From Victivallales bacterium (GTDB lineage: Bacteria > Verrucomicrobiota > Lentisphaeria > Oligosphaerales > Oligosphaeraceae), in the NCBI GenBank assembly GCA_017417585.1, contig JAFPYX010000045.1, positions 1 to 32,464 on the forward strand: DNA of 32,464 nucleotides, read 5' to 3'. Shown here piece by piece: positions 8,605 to 16,541 of the stretch; within the stretch, counting starts at the first letter, position 1, and each line of letters opens with the position of its first letter. The position numbers and the translations under genes were made by a program. A model generated the notes under the pieces. The model had not been told where the DNA came from, ran no database searches, and saw only the letters and a program-made list of their open reading frames with translations.

Positions 8605-9476
8605 TTGGACACCTCCTTGGCGTGCGCCGCAGTGGTGTACTTCAAATAATATAACAGCGGGATTGACATGATGAGGAACATCACCGTGGACATCGCGGCC
8701 GCCGCCGGCAAATTCCGCTGTTCCAGCGCCAGTCGGACGATGACGTTGCCGATCATCTGGGAGTCCTTGCCGCCAATCAGATCGGGGATGACATACGAGC
8801 CGATGAGGGGGATCAAGATCATCAGGCATGCCGAGGTCAGGCCTTCCTTGATGCCGGGCAGGAAGACGTGGAAGAAGGCGTAGAGGCGCCCGGCTCCCAG
8901 GTCCATCGCGGCCTCGAACAGGGAAAAGTCGAATTTCTCTGCGGCCGCGTAGATGGGCAGGATGGCGAATGGCAGTTCGGTATAGACCATGACCACCAGC
9001 ACGGCCACCGGATTGTAGAGCAGCTGGGCGGATGGCTCGATGAGATGGAGCGACACCAGAAGGGATTTGAGCATCCCTTGGGGATGCAACACCAACTTCC
9101 AGGCGAAGATGCGGATCAGGAGGTTGGTCCAGAAGGGAATGATGGTCAAGAGCAGGAGGATATCGCGTTTCCATTGGGAGACGCGGGCGATGTAGTAGGC
9201 GACCGGAATGGAAATGGCCAAAGTGGCCAGAGTGCAGATGAAGCTCATCCAGATGGTCCGCCAGATGATGGCGGGATAGTCGGGATTGCGCAGCTCGGCC
9301 ATGGTATTCAAAGTCCAGGTGTCCCCGATGCCGCCGAAGGCGCCTTTGCTGCGGAAGGCGATGGCGAAGATAATTAGGGTGGGGAGCACAAAGAAAAAGA
9401 AAAGCCATGCCATCGAGGGGGCGGTGATGGCATATTCGCCGAAAATGCGCTTGCGAAGTGGAGTGGAAGGCTTCAT
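8601..9476 (-). CDS. potB: ABC transporter permease, spermidine/putrescine type (PotB)
   Basis: A 291-residue inner-membrane permease with about six helices, opening with a basic N-terminus and YAITAPSMAWLFFFFVLP. The EAA loop is EAAMDLGAGRLYAFFHVFLP, followed by the GSYVIPDLIGG segment typical of PotB. It is the partner of PotC in a heterodimeric channel driven by PotA. Both junctions are 4-bp ATGA overlaps (with potA before it and potC after it), strong evidence for one coupled operon. Substrate assignment rests on family similarity only. Confidence 0.88.
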   Translation of the reverse strand: MKPSTPLRKRIFGEYAITAPSMAWLFFFFVLPTLIIFAIAFRSKGAFGGIGDTWTLNTMAELRNPDYPAIIWRTIWMSFICTLATLAISIPVAYYIARVSQWKRDILLLLTIIPFWTNLLIRIFAWKLVLHPQGMLKSLLVSLHLIEPSAQLLYNPVAVLVVMVYTELPFAILPIYAAAEKFDFSLFEAAMDLGAGRLYAFFHVFLPGIKEGLTSACLMILIPLIGSYVIPDLIGGKDSQMIGNVIVRLALEQRNLPAAAAMSTVMFLIMSIPLLYYLKYTTAAHAKEVSK

Positions 9477-10723
9477 TGCCGGGAGGCCGCCTCCCCGTCG
9501 GCTGACGGTTCATCCGAAAGCGTTTTGGCCGCCTCGGGGAGTTCAGGCGCGGAGGTCGTGGCGGGTGCTTCCTCGCCGACGTTCTGAGGCGGCATCTGGA
9601 GCAGGTCTTCGTCCTTCTCGCGGTATTGTTCCAGCATGAAGCTGTCGTCTGCCTGCCAGGAGATATAGACCTGGTCACCCCAGGTGATGCGGCGCTGGTC
9701 CAGCAGGAACCGGTTGTGCTGGCGCGTGACCGCCACGCGCCAGTCATCGGCGATGGACACCCAGTAGCGTGTGTGGTCGCCTTGATAGACGATGTCCTCC
9801 ACTTTTGCAGGGAGGACGTTCTGGCGCGGGTTTTCCGCCGGGCGCTCCAGCGAAATCGAGAACTTTTCGGGGCGGATGGAGAGGTGGACGCTGTCGTTGA
9901 CAACGAGTTTCTTGTCATTGAAGCAGACCAGCCTCCTGCCCAGGTCGGGGACTTCCACTTCACAATATTCGCTGTCGATCACCCTCGTGATCCGCCCGTC
10001 GAAGAAGTTGGTGTCGCCGATGAAGGCGGCCACGAAACTGGACTTGGGAGCCTCGTAGATCTCCGCCGGAGTGCCGACCTGCTCGATGCGGCCGTTCTGC
10101 ATCACCGCGATATGGTCGGAGATGCTCATGGCCTCATTCTGGTCATGGGTTACATAGACGAAGGTGATTCCGACCTCGTCGTGGATCAGCGAGAGCTCCA
10201 GGCTCATGCGCTGGCGCAATTTCAGGTCCAGCGCCGCCAGCGGCTCGTCCAGCAATAGCACGCTTGGCTTGAGGACCAGCGCGCGCGCAATGGCGGTGCG
10301 TTGCTTTTGGCCGCCGGAGAGCTGCGCGGGCTTCTTGTCCGCATGGGCCTCCATCTGAATCATTGCGAGCATCTTGTCCACCTCCTGATCGATGGTGGAT
10401 TTGGGCAGTTTTCGCAATTTCAGACCGAAGGCGATGTTTTCCCGAACGGTCATGTGCGGGAAAAGCGCATAGGTCTGGAAGACCGTGTTGATCTTGCGAA
10501 CGTTAGGCGGCTGATCGGTAATGTCCTCGCCTGAAAGCAAAATTCGTCCGGTGTCCGGTGCCTCGAAGCCAGCCAGCATCCGCAGCAACGTCGTCTTGCC
10601 GCAGCCGCTTGGCCCCAGAATAGAAAATATCTCTCCCCGGTTGATGGTCAAAGTGACATTGTCAACCGCCTTGAGGTGCCCAAACTGCTTGGACACCCTG
10701 TCAAACTTCAAGAAATCTTCCAA
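9473..10723 (-). CDS. potA: ABC transporter ATP-binding protein, spermidine/putrescine type (PotA)
   Basis: A 416-residue ATPase. Walker A is GPSGCGKT (37-44), the signature LSGGQKQR (135-142), Walker B VLLLDEP (155-161) and the switch His is in YVTHDQ. A C-terminal OB/TOBE-type domain (about 240-365) is typical of PotA/CysA/FbpC proteins. The last 40 residues form an Ala/Pro/Glu-rich tail (PATTSAPELPEAAKTL) not normally present. The start is TTG at 10721-10723: an in-frame stop lies five codons upstream, and AGGAAACTGGTGAG provides a ribosome site. The gene heads the potABC operon. No binding-protein gene (potD) is adjacent in the window. Confidence 0.88.
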   Translation of the reverse strand: MEDFLKFDRVSKQFGHLKAVDNVTLTINRGEIFSILGPSGCGKTTLLRMLAGFEAPDTGRILLSGEDITDQPPNVRKINTVFQTYALFPHMTVRENIAFGLKLRKLPKSTIDQEVDKMLAMIQMEAHADKKPAQLSGGQKQRTAIARALVLKPSVLLLDEPLAALDLKLRQRMSLELSLIHDEVGITFVYVTHDQNEAMSISDHIAVMQNGRIEQVGTPAEIYEAPKSSFVAAFIGDTNFFDGRITRVIDSEYCEVEVPDLGRRLVCFNDKKLVVNDSVHLSIRPEKFSISLERPAENPRQNVLPAKVEDIVYQGDHTRYWVSIADDWRVAVTRQHNRFLLDQRRITWGDQVYISWQADDSFMLEQYREKDEDLLQMPPQNVGEEAPATTSAPELPEAAKTLSDEPSADGEAASRQ

Positions 10724-10884
10724 CTCACCAGTTTCCTAAGTTGAGTCAGCAGAGCTGATTATTGGTTAGAGGGGACCTCCGGACTGTTTGATGATGGTTT
10801 TTGCCGGCGTGAATAAATAATATAGAACTGTTTTGCAAAAACAAACTCCAAACCGACAAGAAAAGTGAGCAAACTAGTGCCAAA

Positions 10885-13800
10885 TTATTCCAGTTGGAAG
10901 ATGCGGGTGCTGAGGGCGGAGAAGGGGGCGGTGAAGCGGCCTTGGGCATCGGTGGCGAAGCGCTCGTTGGTGAGGAGGTCGCGCACGGTGCCAGGTTGAC
11001 GCAGGGTGATGACGCGGTCGCCTGCGTCCTTGACGGAGATGGCGAGGAGTTCGTCGGTCGCCCAGACCAGGTCGGGCGTGGTGATGTAACGGTGCACGCC
11101 GGCCTTTTCAGCGACGGCAACCCAGAAGTCCCGCGGAGGCTGGGCGATGCCGGCGAAGAAGCCGGTCCAGTCCTCGTGTTCGGTCATGGCGTAGGCACCC
11201 ATGCCATTTTCGTAGGTGGCCAGGAAGGTGGTGTCGGGGGCGGCAGTGGCATAGACGGTCGGGGTGACCAGCTTGTCGTTGCCGCATGGGGCGAGGCTTT
11301 GCCCGGTCAGCGAGGGGATTTCGGGATTGAAACTGCATTTGAGCGGGATGGGATCGGTTTGCAGGGCGAGGGGCATTCCAGTGAATTCGCGGATGTTCTC
11401 GTCGGGCGAGACGCCGGGTCGCAATGGGATGACGGCGGGCATGCCGTAGAAGACGATGGCACGGCCCTGCGACTGGAGCTTCTTGACGGCGGCGAATTGC
11501 TTTGCATCTGGCGCGAAGGCAGAGGCGAGGACGACCACGCGGATGGACTCCGGGAGCTTGTCCAGGTCGCGGGCCAGATAGTAGTCCACGGTTGCGCCCA
11601 CGCGCTCGAGCTGGAGCTTGGTCATCTTCACCAACTCGGTGGTGACGCGGGTGTTATAGCGGGTCCACGCCATCCCCTCCTCGTCCAGAACCAATGCGAT
11701 TTCGGCCTGGGACTTGCGTGATGCGGTCAGCGTGGCGGTTCGCATGGCGTGGACGAGCTGGCCGATGCGCGCCATCACGCGCGGGTTGGAGTAGCGGACA
11801 TAGCCGACGTCGAACCACCATTGTGCCAGCCCGCGCAGAAGGGTGTGGGCGGCCTCCTTGTCCTGCTGAAGCAGGTCTCCTGCCACGTCGGCGGGCTTTC
11901 CGCATTCGCCGACACGGCAGCCGGTATCGCTGGTTCGCACATCCATCTCCACGAACCAGAACTTGTTATGGAGATTGAGGCTGGCGGCGGCGCCCATCGT
12001 GTAGGGGGTTCCTTCGCCACCGACCTGCCGGAAGCCGTAGCCGGTGGGGCTGGCGAGGAAGTCCACATTCGGGTCGTCGATGAGATGTCCGACGCCGAGG
12101 TGCGCGGCGGTCACGAGTCGGTATGCGTCGGCCAGTTCATAGCCGTAGCCGTAGAAGGGGCCGGCGAGCATCCGTCCATCGGAAGCCTTTTTGATGGCGG
12201 CGCAGAGTTCCTGAATGCACTCGGCGGTGACTTCGGCGTGGAAGATGTTGTAGTCCACAACAGATTGCGCGTTGGGCATTTCCGGTAGGAAGAGCGCGGA
12301 GGTGGCGACCTGGGGGATTGCACGGGTCTGGCGGGAGGGGATTTCAGCAGTGGCGAGAGTGACGGCGTTGTCGTGCCAAGCGGATTGCAGTACCTCGTCC
12401 GTGCCGTATTTGCGAGTCAGCCATTCGCGGAAGGCGTGCTGCGCGGCGACGGAGTAGTCGGTCCAGACTTGTTCATTTGCGCCCCATTCCATCCACTCTT
12501 CGGTGGTTCCGGACGCAAGCACGAAGCCGAGCACGCGGTCGGCGAAGGGCGAGCGCTTGATGTGGTCGATTAGGCGCTCGATGCCTTCGGCGGTGTATTG
12601 GCGCCATGCCTTGGAACTCCAGCTGGGGCAGGTGCGGCCATTCCAGTACTGGAGGATGTGGCGGTCGCCATTTTCGTCTTCGTATTGAACCAGTTCGTCA
12701 GGATGTTCGAGGCTCCACCAGTTTGGCGCGCCCATGTAGATGCGCGGTAAGAGATATGCGTCGGGGTTGGTCTCCAGCGCCATTCGCGCACGGCGGTCGA
12801 ATTCGCTGTAGTCATAGTCGCCAGGGGCGATTTCGCAGATTTGGGCCAGCGAGTAGCCGCTTTCAGTGGGGGTAGTGCTGAAGCCCAGGAGTTGGACACC
12901 GGCGGCGGTGAAGGCGGCAAAGCCTTTAGGACCAGGTGCATAGGTAGCGCGCATGAGGCCGGGGTAGGGCGTACCATTTACGTGGATGGTCGGGCGGCCG
13001 CCGAACTCCTTGACCGCAGTGGGCGTGAGTTCCAGATTTTGGCGGCCCGCGATGTGCTTGCGCAGAGTTGCGCCTTCCGGCACGCACTCACCGCAGTGGA
13101 GCGTGATTTCATATTCTCCATCAAACAGATAATAGGGCGTGCGAAGGTCCTGTGTGCTGATGCGCCATTCGTTCTCTGCGCGGATGATATACTCTAGCGG
13201 GAGGATGGCGGGCGTCTCGTCCACAGGAGCACCGATTCGGTGGAGTTCCAGCCAGGCATTGAGGTCGAGGGGTGCGCGGCCACTGAAGGCGACCTGCTGT
13301 CGGGGGAGGGTGAATTCCTCGCCACACTTCAGTTCCTCCTCGATTTTGAACTCTTCGGCGAGAGTGCCTGCGGGAAGCACGTTGTCCTCGCCGCGGATTT
13401 CTGCAATCTGCAGGTGAAGGACGCGTCCCGTGGGCACGTCGGGAACCCCCAGCAGGAAATTCTGCACGGGCGTCATGACCTCTGGGTAGTTTGCGTTGTA
13501 TGCCGTCAGACCGTCGGGCGAATAGTCGAAGACGACCTCGTGCCACTCGCCGTCGTTGGGGACTTCCTCGGACATCGGGAATCCCCAAAAAGCTCCCCAG
13601 CCGTAGCCGGGACCGTACTCGAAGCTGTCGTGGAGGATGAGCTGGAACTTCTCCGGGGCGTCGCCGAGATTGCGCAATCGCACCACCAGCCGTTGGGCGG
13701 GAACGAAGCCGCAGCGGCGCATCTTGAGGTCAACGGAGGAGGGTTCGCCTTGCTTGCGCAGAGCCCGCCAGTCCAAAGCCTTTGCCTCGGAATCGATTTT

Positions 13801-13962
13801 GATCTCGTTGTAGGTAAAATTGTTATAGAGGTCTGGGAACGAATGGTCCACCTCCCAGGGGCCGAGCGTGGTGCCGTCAAAATAGGTAATGGTGCGCAGT
13901 GGAGCGCTGAAGGCGATGGTGGCACAGCAGAGCAGGGTGGCGAGGAATGGTAGGGAGCGCAT
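10885..13962 (-). CDS. secreted clan-A glycoside hydrolase-like protein (GH42-related)
   Basis: 1025 residues from the ATG at 13960-13962, which gives a clean signal peptide (MRSLPFLATLLCCATIAFSA). A TTG three codons upstream is possible but less likely. The N-terminal part (about 25-200) reads like a jelly-roll carbohydrate-binding domain. The middle has the TIM-barrel look of beta-galactosidase-type GH42 enzymes, with segments like SAWRQYT-type helix ends, FREWLTRKYGTDEVLQSAW, TTEEWMEWG near residue 485 (candidate acid/base Glu) and FVEMDVRTSD near 670 (candidate nucleophile Glu). A trimerisation-like domain (LVLDEEGMAWTRYN, RVVVLASAFAPDAKQF) follows and the C-terminus (ITLRQPGTVRDLLTNE) is beta-rich. 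The likely role is breakdown of galactosides or related plant or mucin glycans outside the cytoplasm. The exact family and substrate are uncertain. Confidence 0.65.
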   Translation of the reverse strand: MRSLPFLATLLCCATIAFSAPLRTITYFDGTTLGPWEVDHSFPDLYNNFTYNEIKIDSEAKALDWRALRKQGEPSSVDLKMRRCGFVPAQRLVVRLRNLGDAPEKFQLILHDSFEYGPGYGWGAFWGFPMSEEVPNDGEWHEVVFDYSPDGLTAYNANYPEVMTPVQNFLLGVPDVPTGRVLHLQIAEIRGEDNVLPAGTLAEEFKIEEELKCGEEFTLPRQQVAFSGRAPLDLNAWLELHRIGAPVDETPAILPLEYIIRAENEWRISTQDLRTPYYLFDGEYEITLHCGECVPEGATLRKHIAGRQNLELTPTAVKEFGGRPTIHVNGTPYPGLMRATYAPGPKGFAAFTAAGVQLLGFSTTPTESGYSLAQICEIAPGDYDYSEFDRRARMALETNPDAYLLPRIYMGAPNWWSLEHPDELVQYEDENGDRHILQYWNGRTCPSWSSKAWRQYTAEGIERLIDHIKRSPFADRVLGFVLASGTTEEWMEWGANEQVWTDYSVAAQHAFREWLTRKYGTDEVLQSAWHDNAVTLATAEIPSRQTRAIPQVATSALFLPEMPNAQSVVDYNIFHAEVTAECIQELCAAIKKASDGRMLAGPFYGYGYELADAYRLVTAAHLGVGHLIDDPNVDFLASPTGYGFRQVGGEGTPYTMGAAASLNLHNKFWFVEMDVRTSDTGCRVGECGKPADVAGDLLQQDKEAAHTLLRGLAQWWFDVGYVRYSNPRVMARIGQLVHAMRTATLTASRKSQAEIALVLDEEGMAWTRYNTRVTTELVKMTKLQLERVGATVDYYLARDLDKLPESIRVVVLASAFAPDAKQFAAVKKLQSQGRAIVFYGMPAVIPLRPGVSPDENIREFTGMPLALQTDPIPLKCSFNPEIPSLTGQSLAPCGNDKLVTPTVYATAAPDTTFLATYENGMGAYAMTEHEDWTGFFAGIAQPPRDFWVAVAEKAGVHRYITTPDLVWATDELLAISVKDAGDRVITLRQPGTVRDLLTNERFATDAQGRFTAPFSALSTRIFQLE

Positions 13963-14023
13963 TTGTGTCAACTTGATTTTGGGGAATGAGTTAATGCTCA
14001 GATGAATTCAAAACTAGAAGTCC

Positions 14024-14413
14024 CTATAGGAGCAACAGAAAATAAAAAAACATATGAATTAGCTGGATGCCTGCTGCAACATAGGAAAGAATTAGCCAAA
14101 AACGTCCAGAATAGTTGTTGTCCTCTTTCATTTTTAGATGGGTGCTGATAGCCATGGCCAGTCCAACTGGCATGCAGCAGAGTAGAGTCAGAAAAAAAGA
14201 CGCACAGGCAATTCCGAAATAGCTTTGTCCGTAGGGCGATTCAAAAGTCGAATAGGATGGCGATGAGGGTTCTGATGCGGAATTGCATGGTGAGGGCGGC
14301 CTGGGAACCCGCACTTCATGTGAGCAAATTGGACACGTAGTAACATGCCCCGCCCAGCTGTCTTCGACGGTGAACAGGTTATTGCAATGAGGACATTTGA
14401 CAATGAATTTCAT
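14024..14413 (-). CDS. small zinc-ribbon membrane protein of unknown function
   Basis: A 129-residue protein with an N-terminal zinc ribbon (CPHC at 7-10 and CPIC at 27-30), a Pro/Ser linker (RVPRPPSPCNSASEPSSP), and two hydrophobic helices (FGIACASFFLTLLCCMPVGL and WLILSYVAAGIQLIHMFFYF). The frame stays open upstream into trpS, but the N-terminal zinc ribbon starts exactly at the ATG 14411-14413, so that start is chosen. Proteins of this layout are common small membrane proteins with no known job. It lies 124 bp downstream of trpS. Confidence 0.7.
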   Translation of the reverse strand: MKFIVKCPHCNNLFTVEDSWAGHVTTCPICSHEVRVPRPPSPCNSASEPSSPSYSTFESPYGQSYFGIACASFFLTLLCCMPVGLAMAISTHLKMKEDNNYSGRFWLILSYVAAGIQLIHMFFYFLLLL

Positions 14414-14537
14414 GGCAATAAAACTATTATGTTGTATGATAACGTTAGGCCAAAAATTAACCACAGTGCCGCACAAAATGCTCTTGGTTTGAGCATTGTC
14501 TATGAACGGCAGGGTGGATGCTGACAGGAGAATTGCG

Positions 14538-15509
14538 CTACAGGCCGACGGCGGAAAGCACCTTCGCCATCGTGTCGTCGGCGACCGCCTTGGCGCGTTT
14601 GGCACCCTCCCGGAGGATGTCCTCCACCTCATCGGGGTGTGCCATCAGGTAGGCGCGCTTCTCGCGGGCTTCCGCGAAGTACTCGGTGTATTTCTCGAAG
14701 AGCATCTGCTTGGCGGTGCCGTAGCCCATCCCGCCGGCCAGGTACATCTCGCGGAGCTTCGCGGTCTCCTCAGGGGTTGCCATCAGCTTGTAGAGCAAAT
14801 AGACATTGCACTTGTCCGGATCCTTCGGGTCCTCCACTGGCGTGGAGTCCGTCTTGATCTTCATGAACTTCGAGCGGGCGGCCTTCCCTTCCGCGAAGAT
14901 CTCGATGGTGTTGTTGTAGCTCTTGGACATCTTCTGGCCGTCCAGCCCTGGAATCACCGCGACCTCCTCCTGGATCAGCGGCTCGGGAATGGTCAGGATG
15001 TTGCCATAGGCATTGTTGAAGCGGATGGCCAGGTCGCGCGTGACCTCCAGATGCTGCTTCTGGTCCTTGCCCACCGGAACATACTGCGAGTTGTACAGCA
15101 GGATGTCCGCCGCCATCAACACGGGGTAGGCCAGCAGGCCGTGGTTGGCCTCCAGGCCGTGCGCCACCTTGTCCTTATAGGAATGGCAGCGTTCCAAGAG
15201 TCCCAGCGGGCAGAGGCACGAGAGGATCCACGCCAGAGTCTGCACGGCAGGCACGTCGGACTGCCGCCAAAGCACCGTCTTGGCGGGGTCGAGCCCGCAG
15301 GCCAGGAAGTCCACCGCGACCTGGTGGGTGCGTGCGCGGAGGTCCTCCGGCTTTGGCATCGAGGTCTGTGCATGGAAGTTCGCGATGAAGTAGAAGCACT
15401 CGTTTTCATTCTGCGCCGCGATGGACTGGCGCATGGTGCCGAAGTAGTTGCCCAGATGGAGAGTGCCGGAGGGCTGGATGCCCGTCAAAACGCGTTTATT
15501 GGTGACCAT
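14538..15509 (-). CDS. trpS: tryptophanyl-tRNA synthetase
   Basis: 323 residues, normal for bacterial TrpRS (class I). The N-terminus GIQPSGTLHLGNYFGTMRQ carries the HIGH-type motif (HLGN), and KMSKSYNNTIEIF is the KMSKS loop. AYPVLMAADILLY and VPVGKDQKQHLE are the conserved ATP/Trp pocket segments. The ATG at 15507-15509 is chosen because homologues start just before the GIQPSG motif; the open frame extends about 40 codons further upstream without conserved sequence. It charges tRNA-Trp with tryptophan. A tRNA-Pro lies divergently about 130 bp upstream. Confidence 0.95.
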   Translation of the reverse strand: MVTNKRVLTGIQPSGTLHLGNYFGTMRQSIAAQNENECFYFIANFHAQTSMPKPEDLRARTHQVAVDFLACGLDPAKTVLWRQSDVPAVQTLAWILSCLCPLGLLERCHSYKDKVAHGLEANHGLLAYPVLMAADILLYNSQYVPVGKDQKQHLEVTRDLAIRFNNAYGNILTIPEPLIQEEVAVIPGLDGQKMSKSYNNTIEIFAEGKAARSKFMKIKTDSTPVEDPKDPDKCNVYLLYKLMATPEETAKLREMYLAGGMGYGTAKQMLFEKYTEYFAEAREKRAYLMAHPDEVEDILREGAKRAKAVADDTMAKVLSAVGL

Positions 15510-15640
15510 GGGGTTCTCTATTAAATAAGTACGGAAAAGGATTGTGCGCCGTGACTGCAGCGGGAAAATGTCTAGACATTTAATATAAACCTGCTTGGCC
15601 AAATCGTGTGGAAAGACTATATTATGCAATACGACAATTT

Positions 15641-15718
15641 CGGAGCGTAGCGCAGTCTGGTTAGCGCGAGTGGTTTGGGACCACTAGGTCGAGGGTTCGA
15701 ATCCCCCCGCTCCGACCA
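15641..15718 (+). tRNA. tRNA-Pro (anticodon UGG)
   Basis: A complete cloverleaf with CCA encoded. The acceptor stem is CGGAGCG paired with CGCTCCG, discriminator A, then CCA. The anticodon stem AGTGG/CCACT (15669-15673 with 15681-15685) encloses the loop TTTGGGA with TGG at 15676-15678. The T arm GAGGGTTCGAATCCCC is canonical. It is transcribed on the plus strand, opposite to trpS, and is followed by its own terminator. Its 3' end marks the edge of an accessory-looking stretch. Confidence 0.97.
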
Positions 15719-15719
15719 A

Positions 15720-15854
15720 TGTCAGACTTTTGTCAGCCTCTTGTTACTCTTGGCAGATGGCAAGTCGCGACAAATGAAATAGTTGGCTATAGGAAGCCAC
15801 CGAGGTCTCATGGACTTTTCGGTGGCTTTTTTGCTTTCGGGTGTCAGACTTTTG
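15720..15854. repeat. pair of 13-bp direct repeats around the tRNA terminator
   Basis: TGTCAGACTTTTG occurs at 15720-15732, two bases after the tRNA CCA end, and again at 15842-15854. There the second copy forms the stop codon and last codons of the opposing 130-residue gene. The 109-bp segment between them contains the terminator. The pair could be a footprint of an insertion or a duplicated junction next to the tRNA; chance is also possible for 13 bp. Confidence 0.5.
15794..15832 (+). terminator. Rho-independent terminator after tRNA-Pro
   Basis: A 9-bp perfect stem AAGCCACCG (15794-15802) / CGGTGGCTT (15820-15828) encloses a 17-nt loop and runs into six Ts (15827-15832). It is placed 75 bp after the tRNA and 12 bp before the stop of the opposing gene. 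Confidence 0.85.
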
Positions 15855-16236
15855 AAGGTTCAAGTATGCGTGACGCCTTTCGAATGGCGTTGGCAATGAC
15901 ATCTCTGCGGAGGCGGCCCTTAAACTCAGATGTCTGCAGTAAAGGAATCAGTTCCTCTGCCAGGATATATTTCCCTCCTTGTTTGCCAATCAAAGGAGCA
16001 GCTCCTTGGAATTTACGCCTGATTTTCACAGCAAGACTGTTGATTTGTCTTTCGCTGGGGATAAGTACCCCTTGCTTGATTAGCAGTACTTTTGCCGCTT
16101 GGCTGTAGTTGATGAATTGTTGGTGGAATGCAGCTACTGTTTCCTTAGGTGACTGTACGTTCGACAGCTCGTTGTCGCTCACTCCAGTAACGAGAGGTGC
16201 GTTTGCAGAAATGGAAAGGAATCTGTCTGTGTTCAT
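15844..16236 (-). CDS. small protein of unknown function
   Basis: 130 residues, predicted soluble and mostly helical, with a basic middle (INSLAVKIRRKFQGAAP) and basic C-terminal half (KGRLRRDVIANAIRKASR), which suggests nucleic-acid binding but shows no family I recognise. The ATG at 16234-16236 has a strong AAGGAG ribosome site at good spacing, which makes it a convincing gene despite its size. The stop codon lies in one of the two 13-bp repeats. It is transcribed toward the tRNA-Pro. Confidence 0.65.
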   Translation of the reverse strand: MNTDRFLSISANAPLVTGVSDNELSNVQSPKETVAAFHQQFINYSQAAKVLLIKQGVLIPSERQINSLAVKIRRKFQGAAPLIGKQGGKYILAEELIPLLQTSEFKGRLRRDVIANAIRKASRILEPSKV

Positions 16237-16541
16237 AGGTGCTCCTTGATGGGGTCTTGTTTTCGGGTTTCTTTTTGCCCGTCACCGATGTATTAAAGAA
16301 AAATCGCAAAAGTGTCGAATGAAATTCGAAAAAAAGTTGTTTTCAGGCAAAAAATGCCTCCGAACAGGGAAGGAGCTGGAAGCCCTCATATGATGGGAAA
16401 GAGGAAACGATTTTTAAAATTTTGCCCAAATGGGAAGAATTTGAAAAAAATGTGCGTCTTGCGGATGGCAAAACGCCAAAGAGGGTATATTTTATTGAAA
16501 ATTTACCAAAGGGTAAGAAAAATAAAAAATGAGGTTGTGAA
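16237..16541. other. AT-rich divergent intergenic region
   Basis: This separates the minus-strand 130-residue gene from the plus-strand ATPase cluster and should hold promoters for both. It is much richer in A/T than its surroundings. A short inverted repeat TGGCAAAACGCCA (16466-16478) sits about 65 bp ahead of the ATPase start and could be an operator. The open frame on the plus strand here looks non-coding (Lys/Arg-rich with no ribosome site). Confidence 0.5.

Noticed and set aside
7810..9963. A 717-residue single reading frame covering potC and upstream
   Set aside because: Only the last 264 residues match a permease; the upstream part is the out-of-frame reading of potB and potA. The ATG at 8602-8604 is the true potC start.
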